64,000 nucleotides of DNA from Acidobacteriota bacterium (GTDB lineage: Bacteria > Acidobacteriota > Terriglobia > Acidiferrales > UBA7541): positions 1-64,000 of the forward strand of contig QHYK01000053.1 in the NCBI GenBank assembly GCA_003224085.1. Reading direction: 5' to 3'. The notes beneath the pieces were generated by a model. It did no database searches, was not told the DNA's origin, and was given only the letters and a program-made list of their open reading frames with translations. Below are positions 36,999-47,697 of the stretch, one piece after another. A program made the translations under genes and the position numbers. Position 1 is the stretch's first letter, and each line of letters starts with the position of its first letter.

Positions 36999-38054
36999 GT
37001 GGTCGCCCAATCGACCGTGCAACTCGAACCTACCTTCGGACAGAGGATCGAAGTGAAGCTGTCCCCGGGCAAGCGGAAGAGGCTCGAATCCGTCTCGGAT
37101 TCCCGCGGGGTTATTGGTGCGCTTGCCATCGACCAGCGCGACGCGCTGCGAAAACTCTTCTCCGCCGAGCTGAAAATCGAGAAACACGCGGTCAAGCGTG
37201 AACAGCTTGAAGAATTCAAGTCCGTCGTCGTGCGCGCACTCTCTCCGCATGCCAGCGCTGTTCTTCTCGAACCGCAGTACGGTTTGCGTGCGGCTGCCCA
37301 GCGCTCCTCGTCCTGCGGCCTGCTGATGGCCTATGAGGTCAGCGGCTACGATCCCATCATTCCCGGTCGCATCCCGCGGTTGCTGGAAGGCTGGTCGGTA
37401 GGCCGATTGGTGGACGCGGGCGCACACGGCATCAAGGTCTTGCTGTACTATGCCCTGTCGGATGCGCCGGAAATCACGGATCGCAAACGAGCCTGGGTTG
37501 AACGCGTTGGCTGGGAATGCGCTGGTCGAGACGTACCATTTTTTCTCGAAATTGTTCCTTATCAGGCCGGCATGGACGAGCAAAGCCCTGAATTTGCGCG
37601 CTGCAAACCGGATATCCTGACGAGCGCCATGAAGGAATTCTCGCAGTCGCGCTATTGCGTGGATGTTTTGAAAGTGGGAGTTCCTGTAACCATGGCCTAC
37701 GTTCAGGGCTCCGCGGCCTCTGACGGAACGTTTGTACACGACCGCAAGGACGCTCTCGATCTCTTTCGCCGCGCCGCGGAAGCGACCTCGAAACCCTTTC
37801 TGTTTCTTTCCGCGGGCGTCAGCCATCGCGTGTTCAACGAAGCTCTCGAGCTCGCCGGCGAAGCTGGCGTGCATTTTTGCGGCGTTCTTTGCGGACGTGC
37901 CACCTGGAAGGACGGCGTCGGGGTTTTTGTCCGAGGCGGGGCGCAGGCGCTTCAAAAATGGCTGGAAACTGACGGCGTTCAGAATATCCGCGCCGTCAAC
38001 ACAAGCCTGCGACATGCCACGCCCTGGTCGGAAAAGTATCCCGCCAATGAATAA
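36999..38054 (+). CDS. lacD: Tagatose-1,6-bisphosphate aldolase, LacD-like class I
   Basis: 351 residues from GTG 36999 (GAGGG upstream). LacD hallmarks: ALAIDQRDALRK near the N-terminus, ASAVLLEPQYG, then AHGIKVLLYY, and the Schiff-base Lys in DVLKVGVPV (Lys about 225). LacD normally reads LKVEVP there; the Glu is Gly here. The enzyme splits tagatose-1,6-bisphosphate into dihydroxyacetone phosphate and glyceraldehyde-3-phosphate in the cytoplasm; class I enzymes can also act on related ketose bisphosphates. First gene of a four-gene overlapping operon. A long open frame on the opposite strand is an antisense shadow. Confidence 0.83.
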   Translation: MVAQSTVQLEPTFGQRIEVKLSPGKRKRLESVSDSRGVIGALAIDQRDALRKLFSAELKIEKHAVKREQLEEFKSVVVRALSPHASAVLLEPQYGLRAAAQRSSSCGLLMAYEVSGYDPIIPGRIPRLLEGWSVGRLVDAGAHGIKVLLYYALSDAPEITDRKRAWVERVGWECAGRDVPFFLEIVPYQAGMDEQSPEFARCKPDILTSAMKEFSQSRYCVDVLKVGVPVTMAYVQGSAASDGTFVHDRKDALDLFRRAAEATSKPFLFLSAGVSHRVFNEALELAGEAGVHFCGVLCGRATWKDGVGVFVRGGAQALQKWLETDGVQNIRAVNTSLRHATPWSEKYPANE

Positions 38055-39048
38055 GCCAGACGCAGATCCGCGCGGCCACCGCGCCGCTTTCTTCTGTGTG
38101 AGTTTGAATCCTGCCATTGACACACGGCTGGTGTTGGACGAATTCCAAATCGGGCGCGTCCATCGCGCAACGCAAGTCCATCGCACGCCGGGAGGCAAGG
38201 CCGCGCACGTGGCCATGGCCCTCCGAGGCTTAGGCGCCCATCCAACGTGGATCGGCTTTTCCGGCGGCGCGACGGGAAACGAATTAATGGGAGGGCTTCG
38301 CCGCTTGAAAATCGAAGCCGTCTCCGTGCTCGCGGTCCACGAAACGCGCGTCAACCTCGAAATCGTGGACACCGGTGGCGCGGTCGCCGAAATCCTCGAG
38401 CCCGGCGGAACCATTGCGCCATCCGAGTGGTGCGAATTTCAGAAAATTTGCGCCTATGAGTTTCAGCGCGTGGCGAGCAAGAGATTTGTGTTAATCTCCG
38501 GGAGCCAGCCTCCGGGTGTTCCCGCGGAAGCTTCTGCCGTGCTGCTGAAATTGGCGCAATCCTCCGGTTGCCTCGCATTCCTCGACACCAGCGGCTCAGC
38601 CTTGGCCGAAGCGCTGGCTGCCGCACCGCACTTCGTGAAAATCAATCGCGAAGAAGCGCAGACGGTCACCGGGATGGTTGTAAACGATCCTGTCTCTGCG
38701 GGCCAGGCAGTCCGCAAACTGCTGGAGCGCGGCGCGAAATCCGCAGCCATCAGTTTGGGCGACCGCGGGATCGTCGGAATGCAGCAGCGCGACGAACCTG
38801 TGATGCATGCCTGGACGGCTCCGTTGCGCGCCAAATCCACCGTTGGCTGCGGCGACTCGGCTTTCGCGGGTTTAGCGCTCGGCACGGCATCGGGCCTTTC
38901 CTTCGAACGCAGTTTGGCGCTTGCGGTCGCTTGCGGCGCAGCCAATTGCCTCGCACCACTTCCTGCCCGCATTAAACAAGAGGATGTTTCGCGCTTCGAG
39001 CAAAGCGTTCGCGTCGACCGCGTGGCAAGAAAGGAGACAGCGCGGTGA
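38047..39048 (+). CDS. Hexose-phosphate kinase, LacC/1-phosphofructokinase-like (PfkB family)
   Basis: 333 residues from ATG 38047, overlapping the aldolase stop by 8 bp. It starts with VSLNPAIDTRLVLDEF and has a GGKAAHVAMAL sugar-binding loop, FVLISGSQPPGV, and the anion hole/catalytic Asp in TVGCGDSAFAG (Asp about 270). This is the LacC/FruK branch, which phosphorylates tagatose-6-phosphate or fructose-1-phosphate at the free primary hydroxyl. Next to LacD, tagatose-6-phosphate kinase is the best guess. Confidence 0.83.
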   Translation: MNKPDADPRGHRAAFFCVSLNPAIDTRLVLDEFQIGRVHRATQVHRTPGGKAAHVAMALRGLGAHPTWIGFSGGATGNELMGGLRRLKIEAVSVLAVHETRVNLEIVDTGGAVAEILEPGGTIAPSEWCEFQKICAYEFQRVASKRFVLISGSQPPGVPAEASAVLLKLAQSSGCLAFLDTSGSALAEALAAAPHFVKINREEAQTVTGMVVNDPVSAGQAVRKLLERGAKSAAISLGDRGIVGMQQRDEPVMHAWTAPLRAKSTVGCGDSAFAGLALGTASGLSFERSLALAVACGAANCLAPLPARIKQEDVSRFEQSVRVDRVARKETAR

Positions 39049-39998
39049 AGCGCTTTGACATCAGCGTTGTTGGAGAACTGAATGCCGACTTGATTCTGTA
39101 CGGTCTGCCCGCAACGCTCGAACCTGAACGCGAACACCTGGCCGAAGACTTGGCGATAACTCTCGGCAGTTCCTCGGCCATCTTCGCTCACAATATTTCG
39201 CTCCTGGGCAGCCGTGTTGGTTTCACTTCCTGCATCGGCGGCGATCCTCTCGGCAAATTCTGTGTGGACCGTCTGCAAGAAAGCGGCGTGGATGTTTCTG
39301 GTGTAAAGGTTCTTGCAGCGAAAACCACCGGCCTCACCGTGATTCTTCCTCTCGCGGCGCAGCGCAAGATTCTCACTTATTTGGGAACCACATTAGACTT
39401 GCAATTTGCCCACCTGGACCTGAACTATCTCGGCAGCGCCTCTCATTTTCATCTTTCTTCCTTTTTTCTTCTGCGCGGACTCCGCCCGAGAATCCCCGAG
39501 CTGTTTTCAAAGATGAAACAGTCGGGCCTCACAACATCACTCGACACGAACGATGACCCGGAAGACCTTTGGGTCGAGGATGTCAAGTCCGTGCTGAAAA
39601 GTGTGGACATCTTCCTCCCCAACGAGCGAGAGGCGTGCAAGCTGGCTGGCGCAAGCGATGTCCAGAACGCGCTTGACTCGCTCTCGCGGCTCGTTCCCAT
39701 TGTTGTCATCAAGTGCGGACCCAAAGGCGTCCTTGCAAAACGCGGCAAGAATCAATTCCATGCGCCTTCCGTGTCGGTTCAGCCGGTGGATACGGTTGGC
39801 GCCGGCGACAGCTTCAACGCTGGCTTCCTCCATAAATTCATTCTCCGTTGCAACCTGGAGGAGTGTCTGGAATACGGCAATGCCGTCGCCGCGCTCTCCA
39901 CGACCCGCGCCGGTGGCACGGAGGCCCTCCGCGAGCGAAACCACCGCGAGTCTTTCTTACAAACTTCCGTCAGCCCCAGGAAGGGAGGAATCTCATGA
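39045..39998 (+). CDS. PfkB-family carbohydrate kinase
   Basis: 317 residues from GTG 39045, overlapping the previous stop as GTGA. Ribokinase fold: DISVVGELNADLILYG, then RVGFTSCIGGDPLGKF, SLDTNDDPEDLW, and VDTVGAGDSFNAGFL (catalytic Asp about 255). It is clearly different from the LacC-like neighbour and closer to ribokinase/2-keto-3-deoxygluconate-kinase-type enzymes. It may make the first phosphorylation (sugar to 6-phosphate) or phosphorylate a deoxy-keto-acid; sequence alone cannot decide. Confidence 0.82.
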   Translation: MKRFDISVVGELNADLILYGLPATLEPEREHLAEDLAITLGSSSAIFAHNISLLGSRVGFTSCIGGDPLGKFCVDRLQESGVDVSGVKVLAAKTTGLTVILPLAAQRKILTYLGTTLDLQFAHLDLNYLGSASHFHLSSFFLLRGLRPRIPELFSKMKQSGLTTSLDTNDDPEDLWVEDVKSVLKSVDIFLPNEREACKLAGASDVQNALDSLSRLVPIVVIKCGPKGVLAKRGKNQFHAPSVSVQPVDTVGAGDSFNAGFLHKFILRCNLEECLEYGNAVAALSTTRAGGTEALRERNHRESFLQTSVSPRKGGIS

Positions 39999-40966
39999 GC
40001 AACCCTGTGTCGCGTAGAAAATTCCTAGGCCACGCAGGCGCCGCTGCCACGCTCCCAAGCTGGTCCACCCTGTTTCGCGGCAACCTGCAAAACTTCGATC
40101 CATCAAGTACCCGGCCGTCTGAGTCTCCGGGAACGCCGGATCGCATCGTGGACATGCACGTGCATTTCGATGAGAAAAATCCGAATTTCATCAGCGACCT
40201 CCTGAGACTCTCGGACCGCCTGAATCTCACGGCGTGTGTTCTCACGCCTTTTGCGAACAGAAAAACGGTCCTCGATGCCGCGAAACAGCATCCCGCCCAA
40301 ATCATTCCGTTTGGCTTTGTTGATTTGGACGCTCCAGACGTAGTCAAGCAAGTCGAGGAACTCCACGCGATGGGATACCGCGGGTTGGGCGAGATGGAGT
40401 TTGTGAAGAAGCCGTACAACGATCCATCCTATTTTCCTGTGTACGAGCTGGCGAACCGGTACGGCTGGATCGTTCTTTTCCACACCGGCATTGTGCTGCG
40501 CAGAAAATTCGACGAGCCGGAAGACGTGGCTTCCGGCCGCATGCGGCCGATTTACCTCGAGGAAATTGCCCGGCGTTTCCCCAAAATCACTGTGCTGGGC
40601 GCGCATTGCGGCAATCCTGAATACGAATGGGCTGCGGAAATTGCGCGATGGAATCCCAACGTGTTTTTCGACCTGAGTGGTTCCACGCTCACGAAAATGC
40701 AGGCGCGCCTGGCGGATTTCCAGAAAATTTTCTGGTGGTCGAACACGGAATGGCAGAGCCCGGAGTGGAAAGTAAAGACTCCGGATGGCGACACGAGCGC
40801 GTTCATAAAAATCGTCTTCGGGTCGGACAACGGTCTGGACGGGATCGCGCCGGTTATAAAGCAATACCACGCCCTGTTTGATGCCTGCGGAGTTCCAGAA
40901 CACGCGCGCAAGATGATTATGGGCGGAACCTTGTCGAGGATGTTGGGGCTCTCCGATGGTCGTTAA
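39995..40966 (+). CDS. Tat-exported amidohydrolase
   Basis: 323 residues from ATG 39995, overlapping the kinase stop (ATGA) and preceded by AAGGGAGGAA. SRRKFLGHAGAAATLPS is a twin-arginine signal. The barrel carries DMHVHFD (metal ligands), LFHTGI, GAHCGNP and IVFGSDNG, the amidohydrolase_2 pattern. It is odd that an exported enzyme is translationally coupled to cytoplasmic kinases; it may generate the substrate later imported and phosphorylated. The reaction is unknown (lactonase or amidase type). Confidence 0.82.
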   Translation: MSNPVSRRKFLGHAGAAATLPSWSTLFRGNLQNFDPSSTRPSESPGTPDRIVDMHVHFDEKNPNFISDLLRLSDRLNLTACVLTPFANRKTVLDAAKQHPAQIIPFGFVDLDAPDVVKQVEELHAMGYRGLGEMEFVKKPYNDPSYFPVYELANRYGWIVLFHTGIVLRRKFDEPEDVASGRMRPIYLEEIARRFPKITVLGAHCGNPEYEWAAEIARWNPNVFFDLSGSTLTKMQARLADFQKIFWWSNTEWQSPEWKVKTPDGDTSAFIKIVFGSDNGLDGIAPVIKQYHALFDACGVPEHARKMIMGGTLSRMLGLSDGR

Positions 40967-41292
40967 GATTTACGATTCCGGCGATTCAGAAAAGTGATAG
41001 ACTCTCCGCCGGCAAATGGAATCCTGGCAGAGTGCCAGCCCCAAGCTCCGCGAGCTCGCACACGTCTGAAGGTTTCCCGAGGGGTGCAAAGTTGGCCACC
41101 GAAATCCAGGAGACTCAAGACGATGCCGGGAACGGTGAGACGCAGACCGTCCGAAAGCAGGACGGAAGCGTAACAACTCGCGCGACCCTTACCGCGCCTC
41201 CTCAAACTGCTTCTCGCCTCAACCAAGATTGCTTTCTTCCTGGGCCATCGCAAGTCAATGTTTAACTTTTCGGTCAGCCCGGAAGGTGAGTT
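40967..41292. other. Intergenic region before the second Oar-like receptor
   Basis: 326 bp without a credible gene. It must hold the promoter of the receptor at 41293. I see no copy of the AAAGTATA operator found at 33071-33138 and no terminator hairpin with a T-run. GGAAGGTGAG at 41281-41290 is the receptor's ribosome site. Confidence 0.5.
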
Positions 41293-44200
41293 ATGCATAA
41301 GGACAGGAAAGTCTTCGGCAACGGGGCCCTTCCCGGCGGGCTGGTCTGGCTTGCGCTGTTCGTTCTGACCGGGACCAGCAGTTTTGCACAGATCGGCACA
41401 GGCAGCATCACCGGCATTGTTCTGGATGCCTCGGGGGCGGTGGTCCCCGGCGCGGAAGTCACGGTAACCAACGTTGAGCGGAACACGCATTACGTGACGC
41501 GCACGAACGCTTCCGGCGATTACACCGTGCCTGCGCTGGAACCGGGGCACTATTCGGTGACGGTAAAACACGCCAACTTCCGGACATCTACGGTTGCCGC
41601 GTTTGAACTCCAGGTGGACCAGAAAGCACGCGTGGACGTGACCCTGGTAGTGGGACAAATGACTGAAACGGTTATAACCACGGCGGAGGCCCCATTGCTC
41701 TCAACCGAATCGAGCACCGTGGGCCAGGTGATAGACAACAGGCGGGTGGTAGACCTCCCGCTAAACGGGCGCAACTTCCTGGATCTGGCTACCCTCGCAC
41801 CCGGCGTCACTTTCACCAAAGATTCGAACACGTCGTTCCAAGAAGTTCGCGACGTCGGGCGGCGCGTCACCGACCAGTACTCCCTGGGCGGGGCGCGGGC
41901 TCAAGATACCAATTTCCTCCTTGACGGCGCTACGGACACTTCCCCGGACTTCAACACCGTGGCTGCCATTCCTGCAATCGACGAAATCCAGGAGTTCAAA
42001 GTGCAGACGAACTCTTACACCGCGGAATATGGCCGCGGCGCCGCTCAGATCAACGCCGTAACCAAAGGTGGCACAAATCAATTCCACGGGACCGCCTATG
42101 ATTTTCTGCGAAATGACTTCTTTGATGCCAAGGACTTTTTCAACGATATCAACGCCGGAGGGCCAGCACCCAAACCTCCTTTCAAGCGCAATCAATTCGG
42201 CGGAACGAGTGGCGGTCCGGTTCTCAAGGATAAGCTGTTTTTCTTTGCTGCCTATGAAGGACTGCGTGACCACACAAACTCGAATGATCGGGTCACCGTG
42301 CCAATGCCCAATGTGAAAAACGGCGACTTTTCCGATTATGGTATCCCGATCTACATGCCGCACACGACGGATGCCGGCGGCAATTCGACGTTTTGGGCCA
42401 ATAATGCTCTGCCGGCTGGTTGCTTCAATGCGAATCCCGGCACCGATGTGCCTTGGGCCGGAATGAAGATTCCACAACAGTGTTGGAACGGTGCGGCCCA
42501 GGCATTTTTGGCCTCCTCCTACGTGCCCGCGCCCAACCTTCCCGGCTTGACCAATAACTACACGGCCGTGGTCAGTCATCCTACCGATTACGACCAGGGA
42601 GCTGGTCGCCTCGACTATAACCTCAAGACCAACATGAGCCTGTGGATGCGATTCTCCTCCGGGCGCGAGGACGCGATCAACAACAACGCATTGCCGGTCA
42701 AGGACTTGACCGAGTCTGTGAAAACGATGACCGGGATGGTGCATTACTCATGGACCGTAAGCCCTGCCATGGTCAACGAAGCCAAGGTGAATTACATACG
42801 TGCGAACGGCAGCCGTATCGGACCGCTAGCCGGGACCACAAACGTTGTCCAAAAACTGGGCATACCTGGCGCATCGAGCGACCCAGTCGATTTTGGAACA
42901 CCGAGCTTCTTCGGAGCTGGCGATAATTTTGAAAGCTTGGGCGAGGACGCTTTCGGACATCCGCTGCGAAAGATCCAGAACACATATGAATATGGGGATG
43001 ATTGGTCACTGAGCAAGGGTCGCAACGTCATCAAGGCAGGAGGGAATTTCCGCCACGAGAATCTTAATCTGCTCTCCCACAATCTCGCGCGGGCGTCATT
43101 CCAGAATCCAGTTTCGGCGACCCAGGCAATCACCTTGGCATCATGCCCGGACCCCAACTTCCCCCCGCCGTGCGATGGGCTTTCGTTGGCCAGCATGCTG
43201 CTGGGGATTAGCAACGATTCCGAAGTAGCTACGGGTGACTCCCATGTGCATCTCTTTCGCTGGACGCAGGCCTACTACGCCCAAGATGATTTCAAGTTCC
43301 GGCGAAACTTGACTCTGAATCTTGGTTTGCGTTATGAGGCTGCTCCTTACTGGCACGATTTGAAAGACTCGATGGTCAACGTGGACCTGAGCGCATCCTG
43401 CCCCGTGGCTCTCCCCGGGCGAACCGTGTGTCCTGTGGTCGTACGACCGGGCAGCGGCGATCCCTATCAAGACTTCCCGCAGGTAACGTTCGACACGGAC
43501 CCCCATTCGCCGACCTATCTTCCCTTTGTGCGCAATAACCGTCTCGGTCCCAACCTAGTGTTTACGGACAAGACGAACTGGTCGCCGCGTTTTGGTTTTG
43601 CGTGGACCCCGGAGTTCGGGCACAACAAGATGGTAATCCGAGGCGGAGCGGGAATCTTTTACTCGCCGATGAATGCCGATCCCTGGTTCGACTTCGCGCG
43701 CAACGCCCCGCGCTCGGCGAAGTTTATCCGCAAAGGGTTCTTTTCCGTCGTAGACCAAATCTTCTCGAACACCTCGCAACAAATTATTCAACCCTCCATG
43801 TTTGTCGTGGAGCCCCATCTGAAGACGCCGCGCATCCAGCAGTGGAGTTTGGGCATCCAGCAGGAAGTGGCCCCAAACTTCATCGTGGAACTTGCCTATG
43901 TAGGTTCGGCATCCACGCACCTGCCCCATTTGACCGATCAAAACCAGACCTTTCCAGTGATGAATGGCGATCAAGTCGTGCAGCCGGTAACCTACTTGCC
44001 GCAAAAAATCGAGGCCTTAGGGTCCTACTTCAATCTGTTTGAAAGCGCCACATCTGCCAATTACAATTCGCTGCAGGCCAAGTTGGAAAAACGCCTCTCC
44101 CAAGGTCTCTCGTTTCTGAGCTCCTTTACTTGGTCCAAGACGCTGGACACCGCATCCTCTACGCGTGACGGCGGCAATGGACAAGCAACGCCGCACATTT

Positions 44201-44805
44201 ATGACCTGCGACGGGACTATGGGCCGTCGGTTTTCGACGCCAAGATCAACTGGGTGAACAGCGCCTTGTACGAACTGCCCTTTGGCAGAGGTAAGCGCTG
44301 GGGTTCCGATTGGTCCGTTCCCACGGACAAATTGTTCGGCGGCTGGCAAATCGGGGGTATTAACGTAGTGAGAACCGGCTTCCCGGCTTCCTGCCTAACG
44401 ACTAGCGACGCCGCGGTTAATAACGTGAATTTCGAGCAAGACAACTGTGATGTCTCTGGAGGAAATCCCAACGACGGTCCCAAGCAGCTTCTAAACTGGT
44501 GGAATCTGTCCGCTCTTTCGCAACCAACGGGCACGGAGGTCTTTGGAAATGCCGGTCGAAGCATTCTTCGTGGTCCAAAGTACGTGAGTTTCGACTTCAG
44601 CTCGACCAAGACCACCAGCATCACGGAGCGGCTGAAACTCCAGTTCCGGTTTGAGGCTTTCAATTTCTTCAATCACCCGATTTTCTCCATGCCTAACCCC
44701 TTTGTGGACGCGACGCCCGCCGAGCAGTTCGGCAACTTCAACACCATCAACAGCACCGCCGCCAGCAACCGTGAGCTGCAGTTTGCGTTAAAGTTGATCT
44801 GGTAA
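41293..44805 (+). CDS. TonB-dependent receptor, Oar-like
   Basis: 1170 residues. Signal peptide ends near SSFAQ; CarboxypepD_reg-like domain about 37-125 ([21 protein letters not shown]). The plug has the family's [21 protein letters not shown] and a [14 protein letters not shown] segment. The barrel ends [11 protein letters not shown]. The LPLNGR motif groups it with the receptor at 54093 rather than with the 33231 receptor, so the ligands probably differ. Likely transcribed with the Gfo/Idh/MocA gene 69 bp downstream. Confidence 0.88.
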   Translation: MHKDRKVFGNGALPGGLVWLALFVLTGTSSFAQIGTGSITGIVLDASGAVVPGAEVTVTNVERNTHYVTRTNASGDYTVPALEPGHYSVTVKHANFRTSTVAAFELQVDQKARVDVTLVVGQMTETVITTAEAPLLSTESSTVGQVIDNRRVVDLPLNGRNFLDLATLAPGVTFTKDSNTSFQEVRDVGRRVTDQYSLGGARAQDTNFLLDGATDTSPDFNTVAAIPAIDEIQEFKVQTNSYTAEYGRGAAQINAVTKGGTNQFHGTAYDFLRNDFFDAKDFFNDINAGGPAPKPPFKRNQFGGTSGGPVLKDKLFFFAAYEGLRDHTNSNDRVTVPMPNVKNGDFSDYGIPIYMPHTTDAGGNSTFWANNALPAGCFNANPGTDVPWAGMKIPQQCWNGAAQAFLASSYVPAPNLPGLTNNYTAVVSHPTDYDQGAGRLDYNLKTNMSLWMRFSSGREDAINNNALPVKDLTESVKTMTGMVHYSWTVSPAMVNEAKVNYIRANGSRIGPLAGTTNVVQKLGIPGASSDPVDFGTPSFFGAGDNFESLGEDAFGHPLRKIQNTYEYGDDWSLSKGRNVIKAGGNFRHENLNLLSHNLARASFQNPVSATQAITLASCPDPNFPPPCDGLSLASMLLGISNDSEVATGDSHVHLFRWTQAYYAQDDFKFRRNLTLNLGLRYEAAPYWHDLKDSMVNVDLSASCPVALPGRTVCPVVVRPGSGDPYQDFPQVTFDTDPHSPTYLPFVRNNRLGPNLVFTDKTNWSPRFGFAWTPEFGHNKMVIRGGAGIFYSPMNADPWFDFARNAPRSAKFIRKGFFSVVDQIFSNTSQQIIQPSMFVVEPHLKTPRIQQWSLGIQQEVAPNFIVELAYVGSASTHLPHLTDQNQTFPVMNGDQVVQPVTYLPQKIEALGSYFNLFESATSANYNSLQAKLEKRLSQGLSFLSSFTWSKTLDTASSTRDGGNGQATPHIYDLRRDYGPSVFDAKINWVNSALYELPFGRGKRWGSDWSVPTDKLFGGWQIGGINVVRTGFPASCLTTSDAAVNNVNFEQDNCDVSGGNPNDGPKQLLNWWNLSALSQPTGTEVFGNAGRSILRGPKYVSFDFSSTKTTSITERLKLQFRFEAFNFFNHPIFSMPNPFVDATPAEQFGNFNTINSTAASNRELQFALKLIW

Positions 44806-44874
44806 CGCAAGGACGCTTCGGCCAAACAGTAGGCCCGGGTCCTGCCAGGGGCTTATAATTCAACGCCGGGAGAG

Positions 44875-46263
44875 ATGGCTATGGACACTTCAGACGGTAA
44901 ACTTAACCGGAGAGAATTTCTGCAGCAAGGCGCGGCCATGGCGGCGGGAGGCGCAGCCATAGCGGCGGGAAGGCCGGCCATGACCGGTTCGGCGCTGTCT
45001 TATTCACGCATCGTCGGGGCCAACGACCGGATTTCGCTCGGGCATATCGGTGTCGGCAATCGCGGTACGGAACTCGATGGGATTGTCGCGGTTCTCAAGG
45101 GCAAGAAGAATGTGGAGGTCTCCGCTGTCTGCGATTTGTGGACGCACAACCTCGAGCGCGCCGTGACCGCCAATGAAAAATATTTCGGCAAAGCGCCGCG
45201 CGCCCTTAAGCATCCGCAAGAGTTGCTGGCGCTCCAAGACATTGACGGGGTCATGATTTCCACGCCCGAGCATTCGCATTCACCGCTTTTGAAATTGACA
45301 GCGGAAGCGGGCAAAGACGCTTATTGCGAAAAGCCCATGGGCAATGTCCTCGAAGAGGTCACGGCGGCGCGCGATGCCGTTCTTGCACGAAATCTCATCA
45401 CTCAGATTGGCACGCAACATCGCAGCGAGCCGTATCAAATTGCGGCGCGCGACTTGATCCGCACCGGCGCTCTAGGGGAAGTCAGCAAGTATGAGATGGA
45501 GTGGAACTATCATGGGCCTCGCTGGCGCGGACGCCCCGAAGTGAAAATGATCCGGGAACAGGACGCGGACTGGCGCGCCTGGCTGATGACCAAGCCTCTC
45601 TGTCCATTCGATCCGCAGCTCTATTTCGAATTTCGCCTGTACAAAGAATTCTCGAGCGGCATTGCCGACCAGTGGATGAGCCACGGCATCGACCTTTGCC
45701 ACTACTTCATGGACGTGGACTATCCGCAATCCGCCGTGGCCAACGGCGGCATTTTTGCCTGGCACGATGGGCGGGAGAATCCTGATACTTTCCAAGCGCT
45801 GTTCACCTACGCAAAGGGTTTCCTGGTCAGCTACTCGACAAGCTTTGGCAACGACGCGCCCAGTTTTACGCGGATCATGGGGAAAAAGGCCACTATGATC
45901 AACACCGGGGGAGAGGGCAGCCCGCGCTGGCAGCTTGTGGAAGAGAAGGGCAATCATGAGGACGACCTGACGGTGGACTCGAAGCGAGCCGTTAGAGACC
46001 TCTTGTTGCCCGGAGACACGAGTCTTCCGCCCACGGGAATGGGCGATGAAGAACCCTCGCACATGACGAATTGGTTGGATTGTTTGCGCAGCCGGAAACA
46101 ACCGAACGCGACCGTACATCACGGATTTGCGCACTCCGTTGCCTGCATGATGGCCACGCGTGCTTATTGGACCGGGAAAAGAATCTACTGGGACCCCAAG
46201 GCCGAAGCGATCGTCGACGAGCCCCCCAACACACCGCAATGGCGGGAGATACAATTGTTCTAG
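44875..46263 (+). CDS. Tat-exported Gfo/Idh/MocA-family oxidoreductase
   Basis: 462 residues. NRREFLQQGAAMAAGGAA is a twin-arginine signal. The Rossmann domain has LGHIGVGNRGTEL (dinucleotide loop, about residues 58-70) and the family's CEKPMGN motif carrying the catalytic Lys. The C-terminal domain has QWMSHGIDLCHYF. Exported members of this family probably carry tightly bound NAD(P), since folded holo-protein passes through Tat; they redox-isomerise sugars or cleave glycosidic bonds (GH109-type). Activity here is unknown. The stop overlaps the convergent racemase-family gene by 4 bp. Confidence 0.85.
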   Translation: MAMDTSDGKLNRREFLQQGAAMAAGGAAIAAGRPAMTGSALSYSRIVGANDRISLGHIGVGNRGTELDGIVAVLKGKKNVEVSAVCDLWTHNLERAVTANEKYFGKAPRALKHPQELLALQDIDGVMISTPEHSHSPLLKLTAEAGKDAYCEKPMGNVLEEVTAARDAVLARNLITQIGTQHRSEPYQIAARDLIRTGALGEVSKYEMEWNYHGPRWRGRPEVKMIREQDADWRAWLMTKPLCPFDPQLYFEFRLYKEFSSGIADQWMSHGIDLCHYFMDVDYPQSAVANGGIFAWHDGRENPDTFQALFTYAKGFLVSYSTSFGNDAPSFTRIMGKKATMINTGGEGSPRWQLVEEKGNHEDDLTVDSKRAVRDLLLPGDTSLPPTGMGDEEPSHMTNWLDCLRSRKQPNATVHHGFAHSVACMMATRAYWTGKRIYWDPKAEAIVDEPPNTPQWREIQLF

Positions 46264-47621
46264 CTCCAGAGGCGGTCCCAGGACCGCTCGTTGTCCCATT
46301 GCGGTGTAGGCTCGAAGTAGCCCGTGCCCGGAGCCAAGTGTTTTCGTATTACCTCTTCGTTGAGAGTCACCCCAAGACCAGGACGATCGGGGACGTCAAT
46401 CCAGCCGCGCTTCACAATCGGATTGTCGAGCCCTTCCTGCACTAGCGATGACCACCAAGACACGTCGAGGGAGTGATTCTCCAGTGCCAGAAAATTCTGA
46501 GTGGCGGCGGCGCAGTGCACGTTCGCCATGCAGCAGACCGGCGTTCCCGCAAAGTGCATGGCCATGGGCACGCCGTATTCCTCGGCCATGTCTCCGATCT
46601 TGTGTGTTTCCAGAATGCCGCCTGAGGTCGCCAGATCAGGGTGAATCTTGCTGACAGCGTGCTTTTCGCAGAGGATCTGGAACGGTTCCTTCAGGTAAAT
46701 GTCTTCGCCGGTGAGGATGGGTGTGGGGCTTTCCTCCGAAATCTGCTTGAGCATGTCGGTATAGGTCCATGGAATCACATCCTCCATCCAGGACAAGTTA
46801 TATTTTTCATAAGCTTTGCCGAGGCGAATGATAGACTTCACGCCGAGATGTCCGAGGTGGTCCATGGAAAGGGGAATTTCCACGCCCACAGCATCGCGCA
46901 CAGCGGCAACGTATTGCTCGAGCATGGCAATGCCTTTGTTGGTGACTTCCATTGCCAGGAAAGGGTGAGGAAGCTGGTTCATTTGCCATTGGTTCAAGTC
47001 CGAGGGATTGGTGACCGTGCCGGGTGTGTCGGCCACCATCTCGACCCCCAGGTCCATCTTCAACCAGGTTAGCCCCATACCTTCTTTGCGCTCCTTCATT
47101 CGCTGGGCGTAAATCCTGGGATCTTTGGATTCCTCCGTATCCGCATAGATGCGAATCTTGTCGCGGAATTTTCCGCCTAGCATGGCGTAGACCGGGGCGT
47201 TGTAAACTTTGCCGGCGATGTCCCACAACGCCATTTCGATAGCACATACTCCGCCGCCCTGCCGCGCGTGCCCGCCGAACTGCTTGATCTTGCGGAAGAT
47301 TTTGTCGATTTGTAACGGATTCTCGCCGAGGATGCGGCTTTTCAAGAAAAGAGCGTAAGTCGGGCTGGCGCCGTCGCGCACCTCGCCGAGTCCGCTGACG
47401 CCCTGGTTGGTATCGATTCGAATCAGGGTACAAGGACTAGGCCCCGGCTTCACGATGGTAGCCACACGAAGGTCGGTAATCTTCAGATCCGAAGGCCGTG
47501 AGCTCGTATGGACGCCTTGGGGATAGGCATCGGCGTCCGCCATGAGCAGGGAACTGCCCAGAGCCGCGGCGGAGGATTTCAAAACTTCACGGCGATCCAG
47601 CTGGCGATGGTCATTGCGCAT
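46260..47621 (-). CDS. Tat-exported mandelate-racemase/muconate-lactonising family dehydratase
   Basis: 453 residues with twin-arginine signal DRREVLKSSAAALGSS. Enolase superfamily: metal ligands Asp about 254 (SMDHLG), Glu about 280 (WMEDVIPW) and Glu about 306 (TGEDIY), spaced 26 residues apart. A Lys in TWLKMDLG and a late His in MHFAGTPV are candidate bases. Closest in style to galactonate/sugar-acid dehydratases, which turn an aldonate into a 2-keto-3-deoxy acid. Export to the periplasm is unusual for this family. GAGGG lies before ATG 47621. Confidence 0.83.
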   Translation of the reverse strand: MRNDHRQLDRREVLKSSAAALGSSLLMADADAYPQGVHTSSRPSDLKITDLRVATIVKPGPSPCTLIRIDTNQGVSGLGEVRDGASPTYALFLKSRILGENPLQIDKIFRKIKQFGGHARQGGGVCAIEMALWDIAGKVYNAPVYAMLGGKFRDKIRIYADTEESKDPRIYAQRMKERKEGMGLTWLKMDLGVEMVADTPGTVTNPSDLNQWQMNQLPHPFLAMEVTNKGIAMLEQYVAAVRDAVGVEIPLSMDHLGHLGVKSIIRLGKAYEKYNLSWMEDVIPWTYTDMLKQISEESPTPILTGEDIYLKEPFQILCEKHAVSKIHPDLATSGGILETHKIGDMAEEYGVPMAMHFAGTPVCCMANVHCAAATQNFLALENHSLDVSWWSSLVQEGLDNPIVKRGWIDVPDRPGLGVTLNEEVIRKHLAPGTGYFEPTPQWDNERSWDRLWS

Positions 47622-47697
47622 GGTCTTCCCTCACTTCGGAAGCAGTTTTGCCTACTTCCTGAAACCAAATCGATCCTCTTGCATCTCGCAGTAGTTG

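Noticed and set aside
36849-38414. 521-codon minus-strand open frame
   Set aside because: Antisense of the LacD and LacC genes; no domain, Arg/Pro-rich, and the plus strand has clear catalytic motifs.
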